From Rhodoferax sp. OV413 (GTDB lineage: Bacteria; Pseudomonadota; Gammaproteobacteria; Burkholderiales; Burkholderiaceae_C), in the NCBI GenBank assembly GCA_945861195.1, contig CAMATS010000010.1, forward strand, positions 1 through 17,811: a DNA stretch of 17,811 nucleotides, given 5' to 3'. Shown here one piece after another: positions 8,201-17,811 of the stretch. The position numbers were made by a program, and so were the translations under genes. Position 1 is the first letter of the stretch. Each line of letters starts with the position of its first letter. A model generated the notes under the pieces. It saw only the letters and a list, made by a program, of their open reading frames with translations, was not told the origin of the DNA and did no database searches.

Positions 8201-9484
8201 GTGCAGCGTGGGGGCGCGGTTGAGCATGACCGGGTGCTCTTTGATCACCTCTTCGAGGATGTCCCAAACCACCGGCGTGCCGGACTCCACCTCTTTTTTA
8301 GCCGCCTTGATGGTGGTGGCTATGCCCATGGTCTCCAGACGGGCAAAGATGAAGGGCTTGAACAACTCCAGCGCCATCAATTTAGGCAACCCGCACTGGT
8401 GCAGTTTGAGTGTTGGCCCGACCACAATCACCGAGCGACCCGAGTAATCGACCCGTTTGCCCAGCAGGTTCTGGCGGAAACGCCCGCTCTTGCCTTTAAT
8501 CATGTCTGCCAAGGACTTGAGCGCGCGCTTGTTGGCGCCGGTCATGGCCTTGCCGCGGCGACCGTTGTCAAGCAGGGAGTCGACCGATTCCTGCAGCATG
8601 CGTTTTTCGTTGCGGGCGATGATCTCGGGCGCCTTGAGCTCGAGCAAACGGCGCAGTCGGCTGTTGCGGTTGATCACGCGGCGGTACAGGTCATTGAGGT
8701 CTGATGTTGCAAAGCGACCGCCGTCCAGCGGCACCAGCGGACGCAGGTCTGGTGGTAGCACCGGAAGCACATTGAGCACCATCCACTCGGGCTTGATACC
8801 CGACTTTTTGAAAGCCTCAAGCAGCTTGAGGCGCTTGGTGTTCTTTTTGATTTTTAGCTCTGAGCCACTCGGGTCATTGCGCAGTTTTTCAATCGAGCCT
8901 TCGATGTCCAGGCCATGCAGCAAATCCTTGATGCCCTCTGCGCCCATCTTGGCCTGGAACTCGTCGCCGTGTTCTTTGAACTTGGCGTCAAACTCGTCTT
9001 CCGACATGATGCTGAACTTTTTCAGCGGAGTCATGCCGGGGTCAGTGACGACATAGGCTTCGAAATACAGCACCCGCTCGATGTCGCGCAGTGTCATGTC
9101 AAGCACCAGGCCAAGCCGGCTTGGCAGAGACTTCAGGAACCAGATGTGCGCGCAGGGGGCGGCCAGGTCGATGTGTCCCATGCGTTCGCGTCGCACTTTG
9201 GTCTGGGTCACTTCAACACCACATTTCTCGCAAATCACGCCGCGATGCTTGAGGCGTTTGTATTTGCCACACAGGCACTCATAGTCTTTGATGGGGCCAA
9301 AGATCTTGGCACAAAAAAGACCATCGCGTTCTGGCTTGAAGGTGCGGTAGTTGATGGTCTCTGGCTTTTTGACTTCGCCGAAAGACCATGACCGGATTTT
9401 CTCGGGCGAAGCCATGCCGATTTTGATGGCACTGAAATGCTCATCGGGGGTGAACTGCTTGAACAGGTCGAGTAATGATTTCAT
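5276..9484 (-). CDS. rpoC: DNA-directed RNA polymerase subunit beta'
   Basis: A 1402-residue largest subunit of RNA polymerase, forming the clamp and most of the active site. The N-terminal zinc ribbon has C70, C72, C85 and C88. The catalytic loop NADFDGDQMAVH lies at about 455-466, with three Asp residues holding the catalytic magnesium. The bridge-helix region follows SGARGSAAQIRQVAGMRGL (about 725-745). The second zinc site uses a Cys near 812 (TEQDCGT) and the CETRFGICAKCYG cluster at about 884-897. The trigger loop includes GEPGTQLTMRTFHIGG. The C-terminus is acidic and Ala-rich. Length is close to the usual ~1400 of proteobacteria. The ATG is preceded by AGGA (9494-9497 on the complement) with a 9-base spacer, and the gene follows rpoB after 70 bp. 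No disruption is seen. Confidence 0.98.
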   Translation of the reverse strand: MKSLLDLFKQFTPDEHFSAIKIGMASPEKIRSWSFGEVKKPETINYRTFKPERDGLFCAKIFGPIKDYECLCGKYKRLKHRGVICEKCGVEVTQTKVRRERMGHIDLAAPCAHIWFLKSLPSRLGLVLDMTLRDIERVLYFEAYVVTDPGMTPLKKFSIMSEDEFDAKFKEHGDEFQAKMGAEGIKDLLHGLDIEGSIEKLRNDPSGSELKIKKNTKRLKLLEAFKKSGIKPEWMVLNVLPVLPPDLRPLVPLDGGRFATSDLNDLYRRVINRNSRLRRLLELKAPEIIARNEKRMLQESVDSLLDNGRRGKAMTGANKRALKSLADMIKGKSGRFRQNLLGKRVDYSGRSVIVVGPTLKLHQCGLPKLMALELFKPFIFARLETMGIATTIKAAKKEVESGTPVVWDILEEVIKEHPVMLNRAPTLHRLGIQAFEPILIEGKAIQLHPLVCAAFNADFDGDQMAVHVPLSVEAQMECRTLMLASNNVLFPSNGEPSIVPSQDVVLGLYYTTRERTNGKGEGLIFSDIGEVQRAFDAGEVELNSRVNVRLTEYAKDKETGEFVSSTQLWETTAGRALLSEILPKGLPFSNLNKALKKKEISKLINVSFRKCGLKETVVFADKLLQAGFRLATKAGISICIDDMLVPPEKPEIINRAQKEVKEIEQQYVSGLVTAGERYNKVVDIWGKSGDEVSKVMMAQLSKEMVTDRHGKLVAQESFNSIYMMADSGARGSAAQIRQVAGMRGLMAKPDGSIIETPITANFREGLNVLEYFISTHGARKGLADTALKTANSGYLTRRLVDVTQDLVVTEQDCGTHDGALMRAIVEGGEVIESLRDRILGRTAADDILHPENRSVLVLAGTMLDEDLIEEMELAGVDEVKVRTALNCETRFGICAKCYGRDLGRGGLVNGGEAVGVIAAQSIGEPGTQLTMRTFHIGGAASRAAIAASVEAKSNGSIGFNPTMRYVTNGKKELVVISRSGEIVIHDEHGRERERHKVPYGAVLTIKADQAIKSGMILANWDPLTRPIITEFAGKINFENLEEGLTVARQVDEVTGLATLVVIDPKRRGAAKVVRPQVKLIDASGNEVKIPGTDHSVTIGFPVGALVQVRDGQEVGPGEVLARIPIEGQKTRDITGGLPRVAELFEARSPKDKGVLAEMTGTVSFGKETKGKIRLQITDPEGSVWEELVPKEKNILVHEGQVVNKGESVVDGPADPQDILRLLGSEELARYIVDEVQDVYRLQGVKINDKHIEVIVRQMLRRVVVENAGESNYINGEQVERSEMLNTNDALRAEGKIAATFTNLLLGITKASLSTDSFISAASFQETTRVLTEAAIMGKRDELRGLKENVIVGRLIPAGTGLAYHEARKVRENMDDAERRAIADAEAAELADSAQASEGAVAE

Positions 9485-9554
9485 GACGCTATTTCCTAGT
9501 TAATCTATTGACTGCGGCCGAGCTTGCGGTACAAGCCGGCCGACGCGCAAAACA

Positions 9555-13667
<4,113 letters not shown>

Positions 13668-13976
13668 GAGATCTCCGGGCAATGACTGATGAATCCTGAG
13701 GGTCCTCGTCGACTGTCATACCAAAGCGATCAGGCAGTCGGACACGAAAATTCTTCGCGCCCGTACCCTGCTTTCATATTTCTTGGCGATTGGCCGCTAC
13801 CAATCTTTGGCGGACGGTCGCACATTGCATGCAACCCGAACCAAGGCGTCTCCCGCAGTCGGGATCAGAAGACACTGAAAAGCGCGATATTGAGGTCGCT
13901 TTGCGGTGTGCTCTCACAAGTACCCGGGCCGACCACCGCAGTTTGCGATGGGTCGGCCCGGTATGGGCCTCGTCAA
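13668..13976 (-). other. 309-bp rplL-rpoB intergenic region (no gene)
   Basis: No credible coding frame is present on either strand. The region carries the strong hairpin at 13924-13961 near the rplL end and a weaker inverted repeat near rpoB: CGACTG (13710-13715) with CAGTCG (13735-13740), extendable to GTC/GAC across a one-base bulge. The octamer GCAGTCGG occurs twice (13734-13741 and 13855-13862). I see no convincing -35/-10 pair. In E. coli the same gap holds an attenuator and an RNase III site that lower rpoB expression relative to the ribosomal proteins, and a similar job is likely here. Confidence 0.6.
13924..13961 (-). promoter_or_regulatory. Strong hairpin after rplL: candidate attenuator or RNA-processing site
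   Basis: A perfect 11-bp GC-rich stem, CCGGGCCGACC (13924-13934) with GGTCGGCCCGG (13951-13961). Its 16-base loop contains a further 4-bp stem, CGCA/TGCG (13937-13940 with 13944-13947). In the minus-strand transcript it begins about 15 bases after the rplL stop. No U-run follows, so full intrinsic termination is unlikely. Partial attenuation or endonucleolytic processing between the ribosomal and polymerase parts of the message fits the position. Confidence 0.6.
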
Positions 13977-14351
13977 TTACTTGAGTTCGGCCTTGGCACC
14001 TGCATCCACCAGCTTTTTCAGGGCGGCTTCAGCATCCGCCTTGGCAATGCCTTCTTTGACATTTTTAGGCGCGCCGTCGACCAGGTCTTTGGCTTCTTTG
14101 AGGCCCAGGCCAGTGATCTCACGCACCGCTTTAATGACCGAGACCTTGGCGGCGCCGGCTTCAAGCAGCACCACATTGAACTCGGTTTTTTCTTCCACCA
14201 CAGCGGCCGCCGCAGCACCGCCGCCGGCGGGTGCCGACATGGCTGCAGCGCTTACGCCAAACTTCTCTTCGATGGCTTTCACCAGTTCGTTGAGTTCCAT
14301 GACCGTCATGCTGTCCAGAGCGGTCAAAAATGCGTCTTTATCGAATGCCAT
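13977..14351 (-). CDS. rplL: 50S ribosomal protein L7/L12
   Basis: A 124-residue stalk protein that recruits translational GTPases to the ribosome and is present as dimers bound to L10. Residues 1-35 are the dimerising N-terminal domain (LNELVKAIEEKFGVSA). Residues about 36-53 are the flexible Ala/Gly hinge. Residues about 54-124 are the factor-binding domain, with KVSVIKAVREITGLGLKEA and VDGAPKNVKEG. Length matches the family. The ATG at 14349-14351 has AGGA upstream (TTAGGACATAAAA). It lies 42 bp after rplJ; as in other bacteria, it should be made in excess over L10. Confidence 0.98.
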   Translation of the reverse strand: MAFDKDAFLTALDSMTVMELNELVKAIEEKFGVSAAAMSAPAGGGAAAAAVVEEKTEFNVVLLEAGAAKVSVIKAVREITGLGLKEAKDLVDGAPKNVKEGIAKADAEAALKKLVDAGAKAELK

Positions 14352-14393
14352 TTTTATGTCCTAACAATAGTGCTTACAACTTGCCACAGGCCG

Positions 14394-14924
14394 TCAGGCC
14401 GCGACAGCCTCTGCTGGTGCTGCTTCGCTTGCCGCACCGGCGCTTTTTTTCTCCGCGATCGCCGCCAGCACCCGTGCGGTGCGGGAAATCGGGGATTGCA
14501 TCAAGCCCAGCAACTGCGCCAGCAAAACCTCTTTGGAGGGAATGTTTGCCAGTTGCTTGACGCCGTTCACATCCAGGGCTTTTCCGGCGAATGCACCTCC
14601 GCGGATCACCAATTTGTCATTGGTTTTTGCGAAATCGGACACCACTCGCGCGGCAGCCACTGCATCTTCAGAGAAGCCATAGATCAGCGGACCGGTCATC
14701 AAATCGGACACCACCGCAAAGCCACTGCCTGCCACAGCACGGCGAGCCAGTGTGTTTTTCAACACAGTCAAGCTCACTCCGTTGCTGCGCGCGGCTGTGC
14801 GCAATTTGGTCATGTCCGCGACTTTGATGCCGCGGTATTCCGCCATCACGAGCGTTTGAGCTTTTGCTGCGAGGCCGATCACATCACTGATGACGGCTTC
14901 TTTCTCACTGCGATTAAGACTCAA
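14394..14924 (-). CDS. rplJ: 50S ribosomal protein L10
   Basis: A 176-residue protein that anchors L7/L12 dimers to 23S rRNA at the stalk base and, as the L10-L12 complex, represses its own message. It begins MSLNRSEKEAVISDV and contains AEYRGIKVADMTKLR and LKNTLARRAV typical of L10. The C-terminal helix carrying the L12 dimers is at about 130-165, followed by an Ala-rich tail. The start codon is TTG (14922-14924), fixed by a strong AAGGAG (14931-14936) six bases upstream and by the conserved N-terminus; the frame offers no ATG there. A weak start under a strong ribosome site fits a gene controlled at translation. The leader-like structure upstream supports this. Confidence 0.97.
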   Translation of the reverse strand: MSLNRSEKEAVISDVIGLAAKAQTLVMAEYRGIKVADMTKLRTAARSNGVSLTVLKNTLARRAVAGSGFAVVSDLMTGPLIYGFSEDAVAAARVVSDFAKTNDKLVIRGGAFAGKALDVNGVKQLANIPSKEVLLAQLLGLMQSPISRTARVLAAIAEKKSAGAASEAAPAEAVAA

Positions 14925-14930
14925 GGTCTA

Positions 14931-14936
14931 CTCCTT
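14931..14936 (-). promoter_or_regulatory. Shine-Dalgarno site deciding the TTG start of rplJ
   Basis: AAGGAG on the minus strand, six bases before the TTG codon. It supports the non-ATG start and is one of the strongest ribosome sites in the window. Confidence 0.8.
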
Positions 14937-15019
14937 CAAAATATACCCCTTGGCCATCAGCCTCCGGGTACGCCACATTGCAGCGACCATCTGTTCAAGA
15001 ACCAGGTCCTTGGGCAGCG

Positions 15020-15100
15020 GGATCGCCATCTGCGTTGGTTGTCTTCTGATTAAGCGCTGGCACCCACAAGTGGAGCTGGCACACCAACGGTCTTGGATGG
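15020..15100 (-). promoter_or_regulatory. L10 leader: candidate autoregulatory mRNA structure
   Basis: In the rplA-rplJ gap the minus-strand RNA reads CCAAGACCGTTGGTGTGCCAG, then a small CCAC/GTGG hairpin, then CGCTTAATCAG, then ACCAACGCAGATGGCG. CGTTGGT (complement of 15083-15089) pairs with ACCAACG (complement of 15033-15039) to close the fold. The GACCGTTGGT, CTTAATC and ACCAACGCAGA blocks resemble the proteobacterial L10 leader, where the L10-(L12)4 complex binds to repress rplJL. The boundaries are approximate. The site ends about 95 bases before the rplJ start. Confidence 0.7.
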
Positions 15101-15136
15101 CCTGTTTCGACTTTGCAGCCCAAACAGCCCACCACC

Positions 15137-15162
15137 TTGGCGCGCCTTTTCGGGCGCACCAA
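15137..15162 (-). other. Strong hairpin just after rplA
   Basis: A 10-bp stem with one G-U pair in the RNA: TTGGCGCGCC (15137-15146) opposite GGCGCACCAA (15153-15162), with a 6-base loop. In the minus-strand RNA it begins about 11 bases after the rplA stop. No U-tract follows. It may be a weak attenuator, a processing site or a 3'-end protector separating the L11-L1 and L10-L12 parts of the message. Confidence 0.5.
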
Positions 15163-15173
15163 ATTCTTTGCCC

Positions 15174-15869
15174 TCAGGCTGCGATTGTTTGCAGGTCAAC
15201 GCGTACGCCTACGCCCATGGTTGAAGAAACTGCCACTTTGCGCAGGTAAACGCCTTTGCTGGCCGCCGGTTTGGCCTTGCTCAGGGCATCTACCAAGGCG
15301 GCCAGGTTGCCGCGTAGCTTGTCGTTGTCAAAGGAGCGCCTGCCAATGGTGGAGTGCACAATGCCGCCCTTGTCGACGCGGAACTGCACCTGTCCCGCCT
15401 TGGCATTTTTAACCGCCAGGGCCACGTCAGGGGTAACCGTTCCGACTTTCGGGTTGGGCATCAAGCCACGGGGACCAAGAATTTGCCCCAGCGTTCCAAC
15501 GACCCGCATGGCATCCGGGGCGGCAATCACGACATCAAACGGCATGTTGCCAGCCTTGATCATGGCAGCCAGATCGTCCATACCGACAATGTCGGCGCCT
15601 GCTGCTCGCGCTTCATCAGCCTTTGCGCCCTGCGCAAACACGGCAACCCGTTTGGTCTTGCCGGTTCCATTTGGCAACACGACGGCGCCGCGCACCACTT
15701 GGTCAGATTTTTTAGCGTCAATACCTAGTTGCACAGCCACATCGATCGATTCATCGAACTTGGCTGTCGCGAACTCCTTGACCAGTCCCAGCGCGTCGAG
15801 CAGGGGGTACAGCTTGTTGCTGTCGATCTTGCCCTGCTGGGTCTTTTGTTTTTTTGTCAGATGAGTCAT
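15174..15869 (-). CDS. rplA: 50S ribosomal protein L1
   Basis: A 231-residue protein that forms the mobile L1 stalk next to the E site and also represses translation of rplK-rplA by binding their message. Diagnostic parts are LPNGTGKTKRVAVFAQG (about 65-81), the ILGPRGLMPNPKVGTV signature (about 130-145) and the basic KGGIVHSTIGRRSF segment, ending in VRVDLQTIAA. Length is standard. The ATG immediately follows the rplK stop (TAAATG, no gap), so the two are translationally coupled. Confidence 0.98.
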   Translation of the reverse strand: MTHLTKKQKTQQGKIDSNKLYPLLDALGLVKEFATAKFDESIDVAVQLGIDAKKSDQVVRGAVVLPNGTGKTKRVAVFAQGAKADEARAAGADIVGMDDLAAMIKAGNMPFDVVIAAPDAMRVVGTLGQILGPRGLMPNPKVGTVTPDVALAVKNAKAGQVQFRVDKGGIVHSTIGRRSFDNDKLRGNLAALVDALSKAKPAASKGVYLRKVAVSSTMGVGVRVDLQTIAA

Positions 15870-16301
15870 TTAAACGCCCTCCACAGTCACGCCCATCGAA
15901 CGGGCCGAGCCGGCGATGGTGCGCACAGCCGCGTCCATGTCGGCAGCTGTCAAGTCTTTCATTTTGGTCTTGGCGATTTCCTCGAGCTGGGCCCGGGTGA
16001 TCTTGCCAACCTTGTCGGTGTGCGGACGCGCTGAGCCTTTGTCAATCTTGACCGCTTTTTTGATCAGAATCGAGGACGGCGGCGATTTGATGATAAAAGT
16101 AAAGCTCTTATCGGCAAAAGCGGTGATCACCACGGGCAGTGGCAGCCCGGGCTCGATGCCCTGCGTTTGGGCATTGAAGGCTTTGCAGAACTCCATGATG
16201 TTCAGCCCGCGTTGACCCAGGGCAGGGCCGATCGGGGGGGACGGGTTGGCTTTGCCTGCCGGAACTTGCAGCTTGACAAAACCGACGATTTTTTTCGCCA
16301 T
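15870..16301 (-). CDS. rplK: 50S ribosomal protein L11
   Basis: A 143-residue protein of the GTPase-associated centre, binding 23S rRNA at the stalk base and needed for RelA activation. The N-terminal domain has the Pro-rich NPSPPIGPALGQRGLNIMEF (19-38). The C-terminal RNA-binding domain contains KVGKITRAQLEEIAKTKMKDL (about 97-117) and ends AVRTIAGSARSMGVTVEGV. The ATG at 16299-16301 is preferred over a start 12 codons upstream because MAKKIVGFVKLQ is the conserved beginning and AAGGAG lies six bases before it. It is directly followed by rplA and lies downstream of a structured 126-bp gap after nusG. Confidence 0.98.
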   Translation of the reverse strand: MAKKIVGFVKLQVPAGKANPSPPIGPALGQRGLNIMEFCKAFNAQTQGIEPGLPLPVVITAFADKSFTFIIKSPPSSILIKKAVKIDKGSARPHTDKVGKITRAQLEEIAKTKMKDLTAADMDAAVRTIAGSARSMGVTVEGV

Positions 16302-16325
16302 GCTTTTCTCCTTGCGGGTGCTGAC

Positions 16326-16359
16326 GCCAGGGCCCAAAAACGAATGGGTTTAACCTGGC
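16326..16359 (-). promoter_or_regulatory. Candidate L1-binding stem in the rplK leader
   Basis: In the minus-strand RNA, GCCAGG and CCTGGC (16354-16359 with 16326-16331) form an outer stem. CCCA and TGGG (16345-16348 with 16333-16336) form an inner stem. They are separated by an asymmetric loop of five bases (TTAAA) against one. Two stems around an asymmetric loop, just before rplK, is the general shape of the L1 repressor site in other bacteria. The match is by shape and place, not by a checked alignment. Confidence 0.4.
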
Positions 16360-16373
16360 TCCCCGCGGGTTAA

Positions 16374-16403
16374 CGACTCACCAACAATATCTGCACCGAG
16401 TCG
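16374..16403 (-). repeat. Inverted repeat in the nusG-rplK gap
   Basis: CGACTC (16374-16379) and GAGTCG (16398-16403) form a 6-bp stem around an 18-base AT-richer loop, starting about 25 bases after the nusG stop. It could be a weak hairpin or a processing site. No promoter could be assigned in this gap. Confidence 0.3.
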
Positions 16404-16427
16404 AAAAGTGCGGATCCTAGCCTGGAC

Positions 16428-17039
16428 TCAGGCCTTTTCGATTTGCGAAAACTCCAGTTCAACTGGTGTGGCACGGCCAAAAATCGTGACTGACACGCGG
16501 ACCTTGCTTTTGTCGTAATTGACGTCTTCGACCGAGCCATTGAAGTCGGTGAAAGGGCCGTCTTTGATGCGTACATACTCCCCCACCGAGAACTCCACCT
16601 TGTGCCGCGGCTTCTCCGAGCCCTCTTGCATCTGGCTGACGATCTTCATCACCTCAGATTCAGAGATGGGCGAGGGCCGCGTCTTGGCACCACCGACAAA
16701 ACCAGTGACCTTGTTGGTGTGCTTGACCAAGTGCCAGGTGTCGTCATCCATCACCATTTCGACCAACACATAGCCGGGGAAAAACTTGCGTTCGGTTGTT
16801 TTTTTCTGCCCGTTCTTGATCTCCACCACTTCTTCCATGGGAACCAGGACCCGGCCGAATTTTGCCTGCATGCCAGCGCGCGTGATGCGCTCCAGAATGT
16901 TGCGTTCAACAGCTTTTTCCATGCCCGAGTAGGCGTGCACCACATACCAGCGCAGGTCGGGGTTGCTCGGTGCGGTTGCCAGAATCTGGGCGGCGGCATG
17001 CGCCTCGGGGACCAGGGGATCTACAAGATCATTTGTCAT
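16428..17039 (-). CDS. nusG: Transcription termination/antitermination factor NusG
   Basis: A 203-residue elongation factor that binds the RNA polymerase clamp, suppresses pausing, aids Rho and links transcription to the ribosome through S10. After a ~28-residue leader, the NGN domain (about 29-140) contains RWYVVHAYSGMEKAVERN, the KKTTERKFFPGYVLVEM signature and WHLVKHTNKVTGFVGG. The KOW domain (about 151-190) has GEYVRIKDGPFTDFNGSV, and the protein ends ELEFSQIEKA. I take the ATG at 17037-17039, which overlaps the secE stop as ATGA. A GTG three codons upstream (17048) is also possible. The ~28-residue extension before the NGN domain is longer than in E. coli NusG. Confidence 0.97.
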   Translation of the reverse strand: MTNDLVDPLVPEAHAAAQILATAPSNPDLRWYVVHAYSGMEKAVERNILERITRAGMQAKFGRVLVPMEEVVEIKNGQKKTTERKFFPGYVLVEMVMDDDTWHLVKHTNKVTGFVGGAKTRPSPISESEVMKIVSQMQEGSEKPRHKVEFSVGEYVRIKDGPFTDFNGSVEDVNYDKSKVRVSVTIFGRATPVELEFSQIEKA

Positions 17040-17419
17040 TTTTTCCACCCCAGAATCAGGTCATAGAACAACCACTCGAGCGTCTTGTCGGTGAGCCAGA
17101 GAAACAGCGCCATGACCAGGACAAAAACGAACACATAGGCGGTCATCTGCATGGCCTCTTTGCGTTCGGGCCAAACGACTTTTTTGAGTTCGCGCCAAGC
17201 ATCACGGCCAAACGCCAGCAGCGCTTTGCCTGGCTCTGCAGTGAAAAATACCGCAACCGCAACCGCGAAAATCAACAGCAGGGCGGCCCATTGAACCAGC
17301 GCCCCCTGTTTGGACAGCAGATAAAACGCGGCCAGGGCAGCCACAGCCAGCAGGGCGGCGCCAACCAGTTTGGCTTTGTCTGCGCCGGTGCTGAGTGTTT
17401 GAACTTGTGGGGTGACCAT
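17036..17419 (-). CDS. secE: Preprotein translocase subunit SecE
   Basis: A 127-residue inner-membrane protein of the SecYEG channel. Predicted membrane helices lie at about 18-36, 42-60 and 93-112, the three-helix layout of proteobacterial SecE. The conserved amphipathic segment AWRELKKVVWPERKEAMQMT (74-93) comes just before the last helix and clamps the two halves of SecY. The ATG at 17417-17419 has no good Shine-Dalgarno (the upstream bases are AAACTGAAACAA), so initiation may be weak. It overlaps nusG by 4 bp, so the two are made together. Confidence 0.96.
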   Translation of the reverse strand: MVTPQVQTLSTGADKAKLVGAALLAVAALAAFYLLSKQGALVQWAALLLIFAVAVAVFFTAEPGKALLAFGRDAWRELKKVVWPERKEAMQMTAYVFVFVLVMALFLWLTDKTLEWLFYDLILGWKK

Positions 17420-17529
17420 TTGTTTCAGTTTTGCGTTCGTCTGTCTGTCTGTAAAGCCGCTGGTTGAAGCTGTTTGAGCCCAGCCTTTTGATGGCTGGGC
17501 TGGTAATGAGCTATCTCAAAGCCACCAAG
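17420..17529 (-). other. secE leader / trpT-secE gap with hairpin and tetranucleotide repeat
   Basis: This 110-bp stretch holds a 9-bp perfect hairpin, AGCCCAGCC (17477-17485) with GGCTGGGCT (17493-17501), loop of seven bases. It also holds three tandem CTGT units (17441-17452) about 22 bases before secE. The hairpin follows the tRNA 3' end by about 28 bases and lacks a U-tract, so it may serve tRNA processing or partial termination. No clear promoter is visible. Confidence 0.5.
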
Positions 17530-17605
17530 TGGCAGGGGCAGTAGGAATCGAACCTACAACCTTCGGTTTTGGAGACCGACGCTCTGCCAATTGAGCTATA
17601 CCCCT
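17530..17605 (-). tRNA. trpT: tRNA-Trp (anticodon CCA)
   Basis: A 76-base tRNA on the minus strand. The acceptor stem AGGGGTA pairs with TGCCCCT (one G-U). The D arm is GCTCAATTGGCAGAGC, and the anticodon arm has CTCCAAA with CCA at positions 34-36 (17572-17570), specifying tryptophan. The T arm is GTAGGTTCGATTCCTAC. The discriminator G and the 3' CCA are encoded. It lies 11 bases after the tuf stop and so is very likely cut from the tuf-secE transcript. Confidence 0.97.
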
Positions 17606-17616
17606 GTGCAAACAAG

Positions 17617-17811
<195 letters not shown>

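Noticed and set aside
13668..13682. Upstream TTG start for rpoB
   Set aside because: The GGAG ribosome site lies within this stretch and the conserved N-terminus begins at the ATG at 13667.
13689..15053. A 454-codon plus-strand open frame across the rplL-rpoB gap, rplL and rplJ
   Set aside because: Most of it is the complement of two conserved ribosomal protein genes, and the translation is Cys/His/Gln-rich without domains.
17441..17452. CTGT repeat as the start of a CRISPR-like or satellite array
   Set aside because: There are only three short units and no spacer structure.

Overview
The window is a core chromosomal segment of a betaproteobacterium, most probably a member of the Comamonadaceae (Rhodoferax/Polaromonas-like). 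This placement is inferred from the wording and lengths of RpoB (1370 aa), RpoC (1402 aa) and the ribosomal proteins, from the gene order, and from the fairly high GC content. It was not tested by a search. Almost everything lies on the minus strand, so the biological reading direction is from position 17811 down to 371.

In transcription order the window holds: the 3' end of tuf (EF-Tu); tRNA-Trp(CCA); secE; nusG; rplK; rplA; rplJ; rplL; rpoB; rpoC. This is the classic tufB-trpT-secE-nusG-rplKAJL-rpoBC supercluster, joining translation elongation, protein export, transcription elongation, the ribosomal stalk and the RNA polymerase core. The longer gaps carry RNA structures that fit the known control points of this cluster: a candidate L1 site before rplK, an L10-leader-like fold before rplJ (which starts with TTG behind a strong Shine-Dalgarno), and a strong hairpin without a U-tract between rplL and rpoB.

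Only 51 bp after rpoC, with no evident terminator, a second tightly packed minus-strand group begins: rsmB (16S rRNA m5C967 methyltransferase), an exported DUF4390 protein, an NtrY-type four-TM sensor kinase and its response regulator. These genes overlap by 41 bp and 4 bp, and the last two are 3 bp apart, so translational coupling is likely. The regulator has the receiver and Fis-type C-terminus of NtrX but lacks the central sigma54 AAA+ domain. It is the most unusual gene in the window.

At the left edge, on the plus strand and convergent with the regulator, are the last codons of a BrnT-like toxin and its complete CopG/RHH-type antitoxin, separated from the regulator by a hairpin. I see no insertion sequence, phage gene, CRISPR array or wholly new system. 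The large plus-strand open frames opposite rpoB and rpoC are antisense shadows.
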